Below, in pieces: positions 36,597 through 48,293 of a DNA stretch of 64,000 bases. A model generated the notes under the pieces. It had not been told where the DNA came from. It did no database searches and was given only the letters and a program-made list of their open reading frames with translations. The DNA lies in NCBI GenBank assembly GCA_964017045.1, contig OZ024811.1, positions 9,573,674-9,637,673 of the forward strand, given 5' to 3'. This DNA comes from Omphiscola glabra. Lineage: Eukaryota > Mollusca > Gastropoda > Lymnaeidae. The first letter of the stretch is position 1, and every line of letters starts with the position of its first letter. Made by a program: the position numbers and the translations under genes.

Positions 36597-37190
36597 TTGC
36601 TCAATCCAGCACACAATATCAGCTCAATCCAGCACACAATATCAGCTCAATCCAGCACACAATATCAGCTCAATCCAGCACACAATATCAGCTCAATCCA
36701 GCACACAATATCTGCTCAATCCAGCACACAATATCAGCTCAATCCAGCACACAATATCTGCTCAATCCAGCACACAATATCAGCTCAATCCAGCACACAA
36801 TATCAGCTCAATCCAGCACACAATATCAGCTCAATCCAGCACACAATATCTGCTCAATCCAGCACACAATATCAGCTCAATCCAGCACACAATATCAGCT
36901 CAATCCAGCACACAATATCTGCTCAATCCAGCACAAAATATCAGCTCAATCCAGCACACAATATCAGCTCAATCCAGCACACAATATCAGCTCAATCCAG
37001 CACACAATATCAGCTCAATCCAGCACACAATATCAGCTCAATCCAGCACACAATATCAGCTCAATCCAGCAGCACACAATATCAACTCAATCCAGCACAC
37101 AATATCAGCTCAATCCAGCACACAATATCAGCTCAATCCAGCACACAATATCAGCTCAATCCAGCACACAATATCTGCTCACCCGCTTTA
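36597..37190. repeat. 23-bp minisatellite, about 26 copies
   Basis: The unit is caatccagcacacaatat plus cagct or ctgct. Copies are near-identical; one carries a 3-base agc insertion near 37070. Three units make 69 bases, so Ser/Gln/His-rich frames of over 200 codons appear in two plus frames at once. They are repeat artefacts. Confidence 0.95.
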
Positions 37191-37238
37191 TTTCAGCTCA
37201 CTAAAATCCAGTGATATAAGAAAACAGTGATACATTGA

Positions 37239-37520
37239 GGTAGTGAGGCTGTCAGGCAGTAAGGCAGTGAGACCTCGAGGCAATGTAGCAGTGGGGCAGT
37301 GCGGCAATGAAGCTGTAAATGTGACATGTAATTCAATGCAAGGAACACTTGAGAAATCCATGCAAGATTCATATTAGAAATCAATGCAAGGGTCATCTGA
37401 GAAATCAATGCGAAGGTTATCTGATAAATCAATGAAAGGTTCATTTGAGAAATTAATGCAATGATCATCTGAGTAATCTATGCAAGGATCACCTGAGAAA
37501 TTAGTGCAAAGTTCATTTAA
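37239..37520. repeat. Two short degenerate minisatellites
   Basis: 37239-37318 is a run of ggcagt/ggcaatg-type octamer-like units. 37351-37520 holds about seven copies of a 24-bp unit containing gagaaatcaatgcaagg. Both are diverged. Confidence 0.75.
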
Positions 37521-39315
37521 GCTTAAGTACATTTTCAAGATTACATATTAGGTATTACCTTAGGTCGTCTCTCTTCAGACATTTCCCATTGGTTAATTGC
37601 AGTTACTTTTAAGAAGCGACGAATGAATGAAATCGCTTTCTCGTATTTTAGACTTTTGAATTATATAGTACTGTGTTGTGCTTAACATAATTTTACATAA
37701 ATATAGTGTATGCTTTTTTAGAGAACTCTCTCAAGTAAATGGAACTTTAGGACGGGAAATTAACATCTGAAATGAATGTCAGTAACTCCATAAAGAAAGA
37801 TAGAAACGGAAAATGTTCATGAATATTTATTTGATTGCTTTACTTCCACCTATTGCGTTGAGAAATCTATCATGTCTACAAAGTGATGTATGATTACTTA
37901 ACTTCATACGCTGATTCAACACTTTCCAACACAGTGTTTTCCTAATTTCAGTCTGTGTTTCTATACTAAATTGGAACACTTTCCTTGAATGTCTCGATGA
38001 ATATGTTAAAAAGTAATAAAGGAAATAACATAATATTTAAAAAAATGAAAACACAAAGTCCAGGAATGAAGACTCCAACCTTTTAAACTATCGTTTAACT
38101 TATTTTTGTATAAAAATTACAGTTAAGAGCTAAAATGATTTCTGTAAAAAACTGAAACGTCTGATAATCAGAATTTATTTATTTTTTAATTCAAGCAAAT
38201 ATTTGAATTGGTTTTATTTGTGGATAAAGATTAACCAAATATTTAGAATGATCGCAGATAATATTTTTAAATATTATTATTAGTTCGCATTTTAACAATT
38301 TTATATAGTTCTTGAATGTGTGGCAGAAGCTCGACAATCCGGACTTATTATAAATAGGTGAAGTCCTAATAGCGATAATAAATGCAACCTTAAATATTGC
38401 TGACATAATTTGTGTCACAAAAAACGTACATCGCACAACTGCGTTCATTAGCATTCATCAACGATTTTTTAAAGGAATTGTTTAAAATATTTTTAAGCTT
38501 CATAAACACTCATAAAATTGACAAAAAGCGTTAACATAATCTTTGTAACAGCTTGAGATATAAATTTCCAGTCAAGGTACATAACTGTACAGTGTCTAAT
38601 CAGACAAGCCATCAATATTATCTTATCCTGACTTGTTCTTTTTGTGATGGGCTCCACTACTGTGTCGGTCAAACATGTTCTGTAATATCCATTATACGTT
38701 TTTGTGTACCTTGAGTGTCATGGGGTGCTCCCTGAGGTTGGTAATAATGCTACCACCATGTCAAATGTGTTGGTTCAAATGCTAGCTTGACTGATTCAGT
38801 TTGTGTCTTCTTGAGTCGCAGAGTCAACCACGATGGCTGTGTCCTGGACACTGGTGGTGACAGTTTTAGATAATATGATTTCTCTTTCATTTTCCTAATT
38901 TTCTGTCTTGTGTCTGAAATAAAGTATTTATGCACCGAGTTAAACTTGTAAGTGCTGGTCATAATTTATCTAATACTCACAAATCTGGATTTAACATACT
39001 TCTAAGACTAATAAGAAATATCATTTTGTGTTAAGGTTTGCCAATACCAATAAGAAAGCTTAACAAAATTATTGTGTGCGAGTATATGTTCCATTTCATT
39101 TATAAAAATATTTTTGGGTGTAGGAGGAGGGACAACTTGAAAATTTTTTATTTTAAAGCTATTTGAAAAAAAAAATTATGTCCCCTTATAAAAGAGAACT
39201 TTGATTTTGTTGAGAAAATGTAAGATACAGGAAACTAAAGTTAAGGTTTTAAAGAGTGATGTGTTTTATCATATGGGTTTATTGGTGGGAAAACACAACA
39301 GAGATTAACTTAAAG
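37521..39315. other. Plain AT-rich DNA
   Basis: About 1.8 kb with no long open frame, no recognisable transposon motif and no tandem repeat. The GC-richer patch at 38640-38900 does not translate into anything I recognise on either strand. Confidence 0.5.
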
Positions 39316-39492
39316 TCATGAACTGCCCAGATAGAGTGTGAGGGGAAACATAAACTGCCCAGATCGAGTGTGTGGGGGGAAACATGAACTGCCCAGATCG
39401 AGTGTGTGGGGGAAACATGAACTGCCCAGATCGAGTGTGGGGGAAACATGAACTGAACAGATCGATTGTGGGCAATCATGAGCTGCCCGAGT
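39316..39492. repeat. 33-35-bp minisatellite, about five copies
   Basis: The unit contains catgaactgcccagatcgag, then a tgtgtggggg(g)aaa tail of variable G length. The last copy is strongly altered. Confidence 0.85.
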
Positions 39493-40051
39493 GTATGTGT
39501 GTGGTGTGGGGGTGTTAAAATATCCCCAGTAATGTAGAAATGTGGTTGAAGTGAATGCCAGCTTTCAAAGATTGTTAGTGAAATAATTGAATTTGTAATT
39601 ATGTGAACCAACCTTATTCTTGTAGCGTGGGATGTGTGGACAACAACAAAAAGAATTGATTAGTTTTCTTCTCAGTTGTCAAATTGACAAATATCGATCC
39701 GTTATTGTTTTATTTTATTCTCCCCAAAATTGACTTTCTTGGGACTTTGTCAGACCTTGGCCATTTGTCAATATGACTGGCTCCATGTTGATGATTTGTT
39801 TACAAGAGTTGTTTTTGGTTCTCATAATTATAAGGAGCAAATAGTTACCGAATTACCCCTCCCCCCTCCCCCAAACCTATAAAGTAAAAAAAGACAACAA
39901 CGGAATAGGTTGAGGGGGCGCGATTGGAATCATTTTCCTTTGTTGATAGCTAGCAACCAAATATTTAGAGTTAGAGTGATCTACCTTAATAATCTCCCAT
40001 AATTATCATTATTAGTTCGCATTTTCAGTAAAATAAATATTACAATATTGG
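39493..40051. other. Unannotated DNA
   Basis: AT-rich with one C-rich run (near 39858-39872). No feature is supported. Confidence 0.45.
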
Positions 40052-40345
40052 TCTTACTGGTTGTAATGGAACACGTCATGGTCATTCTGGGTTTTAATGG
40101 TAAAAATGGGAAAGTTATAGTCATACATGGGTTTACTGTTCAAAATCAGCCACATCATAGTCAAACTAGGTCTAACTGGTAAAATTGGGACACTTCATAG
40201 TCATACTTGGTCTAACTGATCATAATGGGACACGTCATACTGGTTCTTACTGGTCATAATGGGGCATGTCATACTTGATCATACTTGTCAAAATTTAACA
40301 TGTCATACTTGGTCTTACTGGTCATGATGGGACATGTTATTCAGT
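40052..40345. repeat. Degenerate minisatellite of about 43 bp
   Basis: About seven imperfect units around 'ggtcttactggtcataatgg' and 'gacatgtcatact'. Divergence and spacing drift indicate age. Confidence 0.75.
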
Positions 40346-40421
40346 GTATTTGTTTTTTTACTTAGCATCCGAGTTTGTATTTAACCACAATACATAATCT
40401 ACTCTGAGTTTCTTAAGTCGT

Positions 40422-43400
40422 CTAGTGTGTCTTAGATAGGTGTATTATACATAACGTTGTAAAAAACGGAGGATTGGGGGGGGGGGGGTGTTGGTTACGG
40501 TGAGTTCGTAGTTGGCTTGCCAATCCTATCCATGCTCGGAATAATCTCTTGTACCGCGGGCAGGGGGTAGTTGCTTCAGTAGGTGATGGAATATTGCTCT
40601 TTCGGGCTTTCCTGTGTGTCTCAGTGGTAGCTATCCTACTAGCTTCATAAGATTTAGCCCCTGTCTTGACAGCTGATCTCCACCTGACTCTGTCCTGAGC
40701 AGTCTGCACCCATTTAGTGGAGTCGCTGCTGAAGGCCTTTGGTGTCACTTTCAGTGAGTCTTTGTAACGTTTTTTTTTTTACTTCCTTGGGAGCGCTTGC
40801 TTGTCGTGAGTTCTCCATAGAATATTTTTTTAGGGAGCTGGTGGTCTTCCTTACGGGCAACGTATCCCATCAAACTGAATTGATACTGCATCCGGGTGGT
40901 GAAGATACTAGGTAGGTTTGCTCTATTGAGGACCTCCGTTTCAGGAACTTTGTCTTGCCACCTGATGCCGAGGAGTTTCCTGAGGCAGGTTGTGTGAGAA
41001 TGGTTCAGTTTCTTTGCGTGACGCTGGTAGACTGTCCACGTTTTACAACCGTAGAACAATGTCGAGAGGACTGCTGCGCTATAGACCTTGATCTTCATTT
41101 CACGTCTGATATCTCTGCTGTCCCAAACAGTACTGCGTAGCCTGCCAAATATGGCACTAGCTTTTGCAAGTCTGGCATTCATTTCATCATCAATGATGAC
41201 AGATCTGGAGAGGGTGCTACACAAGTAAGTAAATTTTATCCACCGCGTTAAGAAGCTGTCCGCTGATGATGATTTTGGGTTCAATGTAGGGCCTACTGGG
41301 AGCTGGCTGATACAACACTGAAATCTTCTTTGCGTTGATTGTTAGGCCAAAGTTGTTGCTGGCCTCGGAGAAGATATCAACGATGTGTTGCATGGCGGCT
41401 TCAGAGTCAGCATTGAGGGCACAATCGTCCGCAAACAGAAGCTCGTTAATGGTGGTATGTTTGACCTTTGTTTTCTTATTGTCTCCTTAGGTTGAAGACA
41501 GATCCATCGGTGCGGAAACGGTTTGGTGGAGTCCTTGAACGCATCAGACAACATTGTAGAATACATAATATTAAAGAGTATGAGAGCCAGGACACAGCCC
41601 TGCTTCACATCATTTGTGACAGGGTCACTTGAGAATACTGACCGTTGTCCTGCACTCGGGCCATCATGCAGCTGACGGATGATGCTGGTGAATTTGTCTG
41701 GGCATCTGTACTTCTTCATGATTTTCCACACGCCACCTCTATTGACCCTGTCAAAAGCCTTATTCGGGTCGATAAATGTGAAATATAGGTCCGTATTTTG
41801 CTCCTGACATTTTCTCTTGGAGCTGCCTGGCAGCGAACACCATATCTATAGTTCCTCGTTCTTTTCAGAAACCGCATTGACTTTCGGGTACTAGGCCTAG
41901 ATACAGATGTGCATTCAGGCGGTTCAGAAGGGCTCGGGCGAAGATCTTGCCCGCGATGGACCGCAGTGAAATTCCGCGGTGATTGTCACTGGTCTGGCTA
42001 TTTCCTTTGTTTTTATACAGGGGGATAATTGAGGCATCTGTGGGGTCCTGTGGTACATTTTCCGTATGCCAGATGCTCTGGAATAGACGTAATAGCTTAT
42101 ACTTCAACGCTTGTCCAACTTCTTTGTAGATTTCGGCAAGAATCATGTCGGAGCCAGGTACTTTACCATTGGACATTTGAAGGATTGCTATCTGAATTTC
42201 AACCAAAGTTGGGACAGTGTCCAGTGATATGTTCTTTGGGACCTGGGGTAGTCTTTCAATGGCCTCATCATTAATGATGGAAGGCGTTTTCAGAACACTA
42301 TCAAAGTGTTCCGCCCATCTTTTCAAGATTTTCTCCTTTTCTGTGATGAGTGTAGAACCGTCTGCACTAAGGAGAGGGGAAGAGCCTAAGGTGGTAACTC
42401 CATAGATTTCTCTCAGGCCACTGTAGAAGTTTTTCATGTCTTTCTTGTCTGCAAAGCCATGACTCTCATCCGCTTTCGCATTCAGCCAGGAGTCTTGCAT
42501 CTGGCGCAGTTGTAATTGGACCTTGCTGCGGATGTTACACAGTGCAGCTGTCTTTGCTGTTGACATTGGGTCATCATGGAGGGCTTTGTACGCCCGAAGT
42601 TTTTTCTCAAGTAGCATTTGGATTGCTGTGTTGTTTTCATAAAACCAATCCCTGTGTTTTCTGATAGAGGGTCCGAGGCGCTCAGCGGCTGTGCTATACA
42701 CCGTTTCAACGTCCTGGTTGTCCAGTGTTATGGTATCAAGGCGTTCATCCAGGGTGTCAACAAAGGTTTATCTCACATCAGGGATCTTCAGCTTACTGAT
42801 GTTGAGGCGTTTCAGAGCTTTAGTGGCCTGAGGTCGTCTCTTAGGTTGGATGTGAATTTTCATCTTTGAGACGATGAGGCTGTGATCAGTCCGGAATTCT
42901 GCGCTGCAGATGGCCTTAGTCACCCTCACATTCTGCCGGTCCCTATTTCTGACGATGAAATAATCTCTTAGGTGCCAGTTTTTAGAACCGGTTTGCATCC
43001 AGGAGGTCTTGTTGCGCGTAGGCAGGCTAAAGGTGGCGTTTTTATTAGAAGACTATGTTCAGCACAGGTCTGAAGTAGCAGTAGGCCGTTGCTGTTGCAC
43101 TTTCCAAAATCATACTTCCCCATCACTCCCGCCAGGAGGTATAGTCACTGCCGACACGTGCATTGCAATCTCCAAGAATAATGAGCTTGTCAGCAGTCGG
43201 TGTGGAGAAGATGACAGTGTTCAGGTCTTCATAAAACTTATTTACAGTCTCTTCTGTGTTTGCCATGGTGTTTGTATAGGCACTGACTAAAGTGGCAGCC
43301 TTCTTTCCATGGCAGAGGGGGAGTTTCAACATCATGAGACGGTCATTGAATCCTTTTCGAGAGCTGGAGAGCTTGTTCGCAAGAGAGGTTTTGATAGCAA

Positions 43401-43551
43401 AGCCAACTCCAGCTTTTCGCCTTGTGTGAGGGTCTCGTCCACTTTGATTTTCGACCGCAAAATTTGGGTCCCCGCCGACCCTGATAGCCGGCCAGGGTTT
43501 AAAGGAGCAGGCAATGTTTTGGGCACCTATTCTAGCCCCTTCCTCGTGCAT
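40422..43551 (-). pseudogene. RTE-like LINE polyprotein, several frameshifts
   Basis: Fragments in order on the minus strand are as follows. 43551-43123 is endonuclease (KAGVGFAIK, then LIILGDCNARVG, where relatives have GDFNAR). 42998-42768 is the endonuclease end, with the TDHSLIVSK motif that carries the catalytic His. 42701-41865 is the RT N-terminal half, with GNSQTSDNHRGISL and SQCGF. 41731-41342 has VKQGCVLA. The catalytic FADD box is intact but one frame away, at 41435-41424. 41284-40751 is the connection region. 40748-40422 ends in a degraded C2H2-like motif (CPRYKRLF.., QLRTHR). Reading frames change at least three times, so the copy is dead. The functional protein would cut target DNA and copy its RNA in place. 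Confidence 0.87.
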
Positions 43552-44060
43552 TTAGGAGAGCATGCCCGTCGCCACAGGATTTGGGTTATGGGAAAGGGAT
43601 GACTGATGACTTGCGCGGGTGACTTTGTTTAAAGTGAGGAAGAGTTGCGCAGTGTCAACCTCACTCTCTCGTCCGGTCCCACCGTGTCCAGTGGCAAGAC
43701 AAAGTCAAGACGACTGGAGATGAGTACTGATGCAGTAGATGACCAACATATTTTACACACTCCACGGTGCGTTGCTGTAATCGCCTTCTCATCCGTTGAA
43801 CCCAAATTGTCTCCTCCGCAGGATCCGACGACGTCCAAGCTTCGCATGCAATAGGTAAGCAGTCTTAAATCACCGTGGGTTTGAGGTCCATCAGCTACCC
43901 TCGCCTAGTTTAGCCGGCTAGAGGAAGCCGTTGTCCACGGAATTGACGCTGTTACATGCTGGGATGCACATGTGCCAGTTAAGTTGCAGGAGAGGACCAA
44001 GGCGGACGAATTGCTCTTAGGAGCACAACGTTTTTCCTCTTCAGGGGTACTACCTCTGCC
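40422..44060 (-). mobile_element. Near full-length RTE-like LINE, minus strand
   Basis: On the minus strand the order is 5' UTR-like GC-rich sequence (about 44060-43560), endonuclease, RT, connection domain and a C-terminal zinc-finger-like motif, ending near 40430. It belongs to the same broad family as the fragment at 34127-35060: both carry an LSTL(L/F)YGC segment followed by a histidine-arginine/lysine region. The total length of about 3.6 kb fits an RTE-class element. I did not find a clear target duplication, so both ends are approximate. Confidence 0.85.
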
Positions 44061-44586
44061 TGTACACACCATTGTAAAAAGGGAAAATACGGAACTGAAA
44101 CAAAAATTCTGACCAGTCTTAAGTATATTTTCCACAGAAATAACAATCTCTTATAACCATTTTTTTTTTAAAATTAAGAATTCCTTCCTTTTTTGTAATT
44201 CTCATAATTATACCGCCATCTTGAAGCAGTCGTAAGTTACCCTTTTTATTATAATAAAAATGAAGATGTCGCTGTTGACATATCATGTCATTGTTGGCGT
44301 TGACATAACTGTCTTTTTTGACATACAATAAGATTGTCGGTGTTCAGAGTTCATGGGCTTGTGTTGTTGACATACCATATGACTGCAGGTCATCACTCCC
44401 TAAATGGTCATTACCAGCCCATTGGAATTTCCCAAGTATTTCACAGCATTATACCCTGCACGTTTCAACAATGGCCATTTGACAGTTTTGTAGTCCTTTA
44501 ATCTCTGTCTTATGTCCTCCCTCAATAAAAATATCTGTAATTCCGTCGTCAAAGTAACCTTTACTTTAGTAAGCCACTCTTCTTTG
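44061..44586. other. Unannotated AT-rich DNA
   Basis: No recognised element. A minus frame of 101 codons (44705-44400) reads from the following repeat into this DNA. Its non-repeat part (NGLPKEEWLTK..) matches nothing I know. Confidence 0.45.
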
Positions 44587-44706
44587 GGCAACCCGTTTTG
44601 TCGTGGGTAACCAGACAAAACGACAAAAGACAAAACGACAAGGTGAAAAAACGACAAAGTGACAAAACGACAAGGTGACAAAACGACAAGGTGACAAAAT
44701 GACAAG
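44587..44706. repeat. Left arm: 16-bp tandem repeat (aaaacgacaaggtgac)n
   Basis: About six units of aaaacgacaaggtgac and variants. The first part contains a small hairpin: gttttgtc and its complement gacaaaac flank gtgggtaacca. The array is the reverse complement of the one at 46497-46571. Confidence 0.85.
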
Positions 44707-44707
44707 T

Positions 44708-44730
44708 TTTAGGGTTAGGGTTAGAGTTAG
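44708..44730. repeat. Short telomere-like run
   Basis: ttagggttagggttagag is two exact TTAGGG units plus one variant. It is too short to be more than a hint. Confidence 0.4.
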
Positions 44731-45903
44731 TTTGATAACCGAATGCCGTGTTTCTTCAACTATAAGGCATGTAAAATATCTTTAAAAGTAGGTCATCCTT
44801 TATTGCATGTAAGGCAGTGTTTCTCAACCTTTTTTTTGTGCCATGCCCCACCTAAGCTTTTCTAAAATTCTTACGCCACCCATTGATCATATACATAATT
44901 TTTAATATTCAAAGATAGGGTTGTTCACTGAAAAAACTTTAATGATAGGGTTGAGGAAGAAATCACTAAGAAATTGGTGAGGAGTCATAGTAAGTACATT
45001 TTCAAAACATACATGGAGAACTGACATTCAAGTACGAAATAATTTTAATGAACGATTTTTCTGTATTGTTTCAATTATTAGTAATTATTTAATTTGTAAC
45101 GTTACTGAGATGTTTTGCTTGATGCTTGCTGCAAAGTGGTTTTATGTCAGGTTGCAATTTAGTTAGCTTCAGTCTTAAGTCTCCCCGTTGCTTTTTTTTT
45201 TTCGTTTTTTTTGGTGTTCTTTTTATGTTCTTTTTTTTTTCAGCAAATCATTTATGGCACTAAATCCAAAGTCAGCTAAATATGAAAATGGAAACGATAA
45301 CAATAATTTTCTTGCACATTTGTTTGAATCTGGACATTTGATTTCTGTTTCCTCACAAAGCCACGCAATCTCTCCTTTTATGCTGAATAACGTTTTAAAT
45401 GACTCATCATTTTGCATTTCTGAGAGTTCTTCTTGATACAGCATATTTGAAATATCAGACAAATCCACTAACATTGGCTGCATCATCCAAGTTGGAAAAT
45501 CAAATTGTTTCACATCAGAAAATCTTTCTTTTAAATCAGCCGATAGAATTTTCAGATCGACAATAACAAGCATAACGGTATCAGTCACTTCACATTTTTG
45601 GAGGCATTGAAACTTTTCAAAATTTTTGTTTTAATTATTTTTCTGATTTAATTCAATAAGTATAATCAACACATACATCTTCGCTTTTGCATCGACACGA
45701 GTTTTATTTTTTTCCTTGAAGTTGGCTAGATAATATATTTAGTTTTTCAAAGATATCGGCTAAATAACTTACACATGTTTTATTATCGACCGTTAACAGA
45801 TACGTCATATCAGGTTTGTCACTTTAAAGAGTATCAAATAGTTCCATAAATCTTTTCAAGCAATTCCCTTTTGAAAGCAGTCTTACTTCAGTGTGAGGTA
45901 AAA

Positions 45904-45969
45904 GTCTCAAACAGCCTGCCTTTTGTCTCAAACAGTCTGCATTTTGTCTCAAACAGTCTGCATTTTGTC
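45904..45969. repeat. 21-bp tandem triplication inside the hAT transposase
   Basis: Three copies of gtctcaaacagtctgcattt(t). On the minus strand each is seven codons reading N-A-D-C-L-R-Q, and frame is kept on both sides. Confidence 0.9.
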
Positions 45970-46011
45970 TTTCAAATAATAGCTTAAAGGGACGTTCACA
46001 TGTGGCATTTA

Positions 46012-46190
46012 GCTTTAATAGTATTGATACTCTTTATAACTGTAGTATTGATACACTTTATAACTGTAGTATTGATACAATTTATAACTGTAGTATTGAT
46101 ACACTTTATAACTGTAGTATTGATACACTTTATAACTGTTGTATTGATTCATTTTATAAATGTAGTATTGATACACTTTATAACTGAACT
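46012..46190. repeat. 24-bp tandem array inside the hAT transposase
   Basis: Seven to eight copies containing gtattgatacactttataac. On the minus strand each is eight codons (V-I-K-C-I-N-T-T). The array lies between conserved transposase segments and keeps their frame, apart from one TGA. Confidence 0.92.
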
Positions 46191-46496
46191 TAGTACTTCA
46201 TTTAGCACAGGTGAAATGTCCTTAGCCACCAAGTTTTCCCTATGACTAACACAATGCACAAGTAGCATTTCTGGATTCTCATCTTTCATCAATTTTAAGC
46301 AGCCATTTTATTGCCAGCTGAGACTACTTTTAAAATTAACAGATTTTGTACAACACTTTTAACGAACTCTTACTTTTAAATGGAGACTATAACAATTCTC
46401 CTTTTAAAATACAATTTAACTATTAGTATATGGTTGGTTTTCAAGTTGTAGACTCGTTTTCGAAATGCCCCCAGTGGAGGCCTTGGCGTTTGAGAC

Positions 46497-46571
46497 TTGT
46501 CGTTTTGTCAGCTTGTCGTTTTGTCCTTTGTCATTTTGTCACTTGTCGTTTTGTCATTTGTCGTTTTGTCA
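46497..46571. repeat. Right arm: inverted copies of the 16-bp repeat
   Basis: Five units of (c)ttgtcgttttgtca are in inverted orientation relative to the array at 44587-44706. Together the two arms could fold into an imperfect stem around about 1.8 kb. Confidence 0.85.
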
Positions 46572-46572
46572 T

Positions 46573-48131
46573 GAAACCTAAATTTTCAACAACAAAAAAT
46601 CACAATGACTTTCTTTACACTTCGCTACAGCAGGGGAAAAACAAAGTAACATTCAAATATATATTTGGTTCTCTCCCTTGCATAAAAGACATTAATTTTG
46701 ATTTGTTTTCTAACAAAGTAAAAACAATCCGATTAAAAAAATTAAAAAATTCTAAATTTATAATTTCGGTGTTTTTTTAATGTAATTTTTCTCTGATCAA
46801 TATCCTTTTATAGAAATAAAAAATTGGTTTATATATATATTTTTTTATGTAAATGATCATTTTTGTGGTCATTATGCTTAGTCACGAAATTTTAAAAAAT
46901 TGTTCAGTTTGTTGGCCACTAGTCTCTTGATTTTAAATAAGTCTTCAGTTTGGTGGTAACATAGCATAGTCTCGTGGTTAAATATGAGTGTTTGTCACAA
47001 ACACTTAATCGTTTGGTTTTAATATAATTTCAGTTTGTTTGAAAAGTTGTGAAATATCTTTCGTTAACCTACTGCATATTTATTTGTCTTTAAATTTCAT
47101 TATTTTAAATATCGTATAAAAGTAGACATTACTTAACACCTACATTCAGCCCAAATCATGACATTGAAAACTTGAGGCTAGTGTTGATAAGTGTTTGGTC
47201 CGAGACAGATTCTGAACTTTTAATATTTTTGACTGAGATTCCTTTAACCCTTTAACTACCGCTGGGTTTTGACATCGATTTTCACCGACCCAGAAAAAAA
47301 AAAATTACCGTTATTTGTATTCTCCATTCAAATCGCTTTTTAAAACTCCCTTATAGATAAACGAATAAAGAAATAGATAGCATTGAAATATGACGTCGAC
47401 GTGACGTCCTTGGTGTTTCTTTGTTCTTTGCCTATTTGTTTTAAGAACATTTCACTAGCATTTCTGATATAGTTTGACAAGATTCACAGGAAAAAAATAT
47501 AGGTTTATTCCTGGAAAACTCAGATTCTGACTCAACACTCGTGTCCATCAAACGTGTTAGTATTGAGCTGACAGAGGTGAGCAGAAAGAAGGTCTTATCT
47601 ATCTGTGACAACCCTGGGACGAGTTGGAAGTCAGAAATGATCGAGGCTTGATTTAGACTTAGATTTAAATATCAACACATTTTTGCAAAACTTCATTCTA
47701 TGATTGTGATTTATCAACTGCTATTAGAATTTTAGTAAGAAAGCAATAAATCATTTGTAGGACAACTTAAAAAGCGAAGTTCAACATTTAAGGGAACAAA
47801 AGTAATGTTTGAACAGTTTCGTGACATCTTCTATTCTGTCGGGGAAAGATCTAGAACATGTCGCAGAGATGAAAAATGTGTCATTATTTTAACATATACA
47901 TTATTTTTAGAGAATGTTAGACTAAATTATTGTATTTATAGAATGCAGAAGACAGACTAAGACTAAAATAGCAGACTAAGGCACTGTTCTATGTAGTATT
48001 GTTATGTTAAACCTTTGGAAACTCTCGCGCAGGATTCAGACATAGTTGGAAGTCACCTATGCATGTAGTGACGTCATAATATGATAAATCCATGCGTCCA
48101 ACTATAAGGTGTTGTACTCAGTTCAAGTTGT
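46573..48131. other. AT-rich DNA with one piggyBac-like terminus
   Basis: There is no coding feature. At 47244 the sequence reads ttaaccctttaactaccgct: a TTAA followed by CCCTTT..., the arrangement at piggyBac-type transposon ends. No reverse-complement partner (..AAAGGGTTAA) is seen nearby, so this is one orphan end at best. Confidence 0.4.
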
Positions 48132-48293
48132 TATAAATTTATGTCTGTATCAATTTATGTCTTTATTAATTTATGTCTTTATCAATTTATGTCTTTACCA
48201 ATTTATGTCTTTATTTATTTATGTCTTTATCAATTTATGTCTTTATCAATTTATGTCTTTTTCAATTTATTTCTTTATCAATTTATTTCTATA
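48132..48293. repeat. 16-bp minisatellite (caatttatgtctttat)n
   Basis: About ten copies, nearly uniform in the middle. The Leu/Tyr-rich 67-codon plus frame over it is an artefact. Confidence 0.92.

Larger units (their letters stand above)
45223..46340 (-). pseudogene. hAT transposase remnant
   Basis: Minus-strand pieces in order: LVHCVSHRENLVAKDISPVL (about 46265-46206), then an inflated VIKCINT repeat (46190-46012), then an inflated NADCLRQ repeat (45969-45904). HTEVRLLSKGNCLKRF follows (about 45893-45846), a diagnostic hAT motif. The open frame 45588-45223 contains WLCEETEIKCPDSNKCARK and then YLADFGFSAINDLLKKKR, the conserved hATC dimerisation region. Stops separate the parts. Animal relatives are ZBED5/SCAND3-type hAT proteins, which cut and paste hAT DNA. 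The N-terminal BED finger and much of the catalytic core are missing or unreadable. Confidence 0.82.
44815..46480 (-). mobile_element. Decayed hAT DNA transposon, ZBED/SCAND3-like
   Basis: The transposase remnant reads on the minus strand. At its 3' side the plus-strand sequence cagtgtttctcaacc (from 44815) is a typical hAT terminus, starting with CAG. The 8 bases before it (atgtaagg) would be one target-duplication copy. I do not find the matching terminus or duplication on the right, where the sequence runs into the 16-bp repeat at 46497, so the element's 5' end is lost. Confidence 0.78.

Noticed and set aside
36461..37214. Two overlapping Ser/Gln/His-rich plus frames over 200 codons
   Set aside because: Generated by the 23-bp repeat, which returns to frame every 69 bases. 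Two frames over the same bases cannot both be constrained.
44400..44705. 101-codon minus frame as a gene
   Set aside because: A third of it is the 16-bp repeat and the rest matches no family I know. There are no splice or start signals.
44708..44730. Interstitial telomere array
   Set aside because: Only two exact TTAGGG units and one variant are present, which is within chance for this composition.
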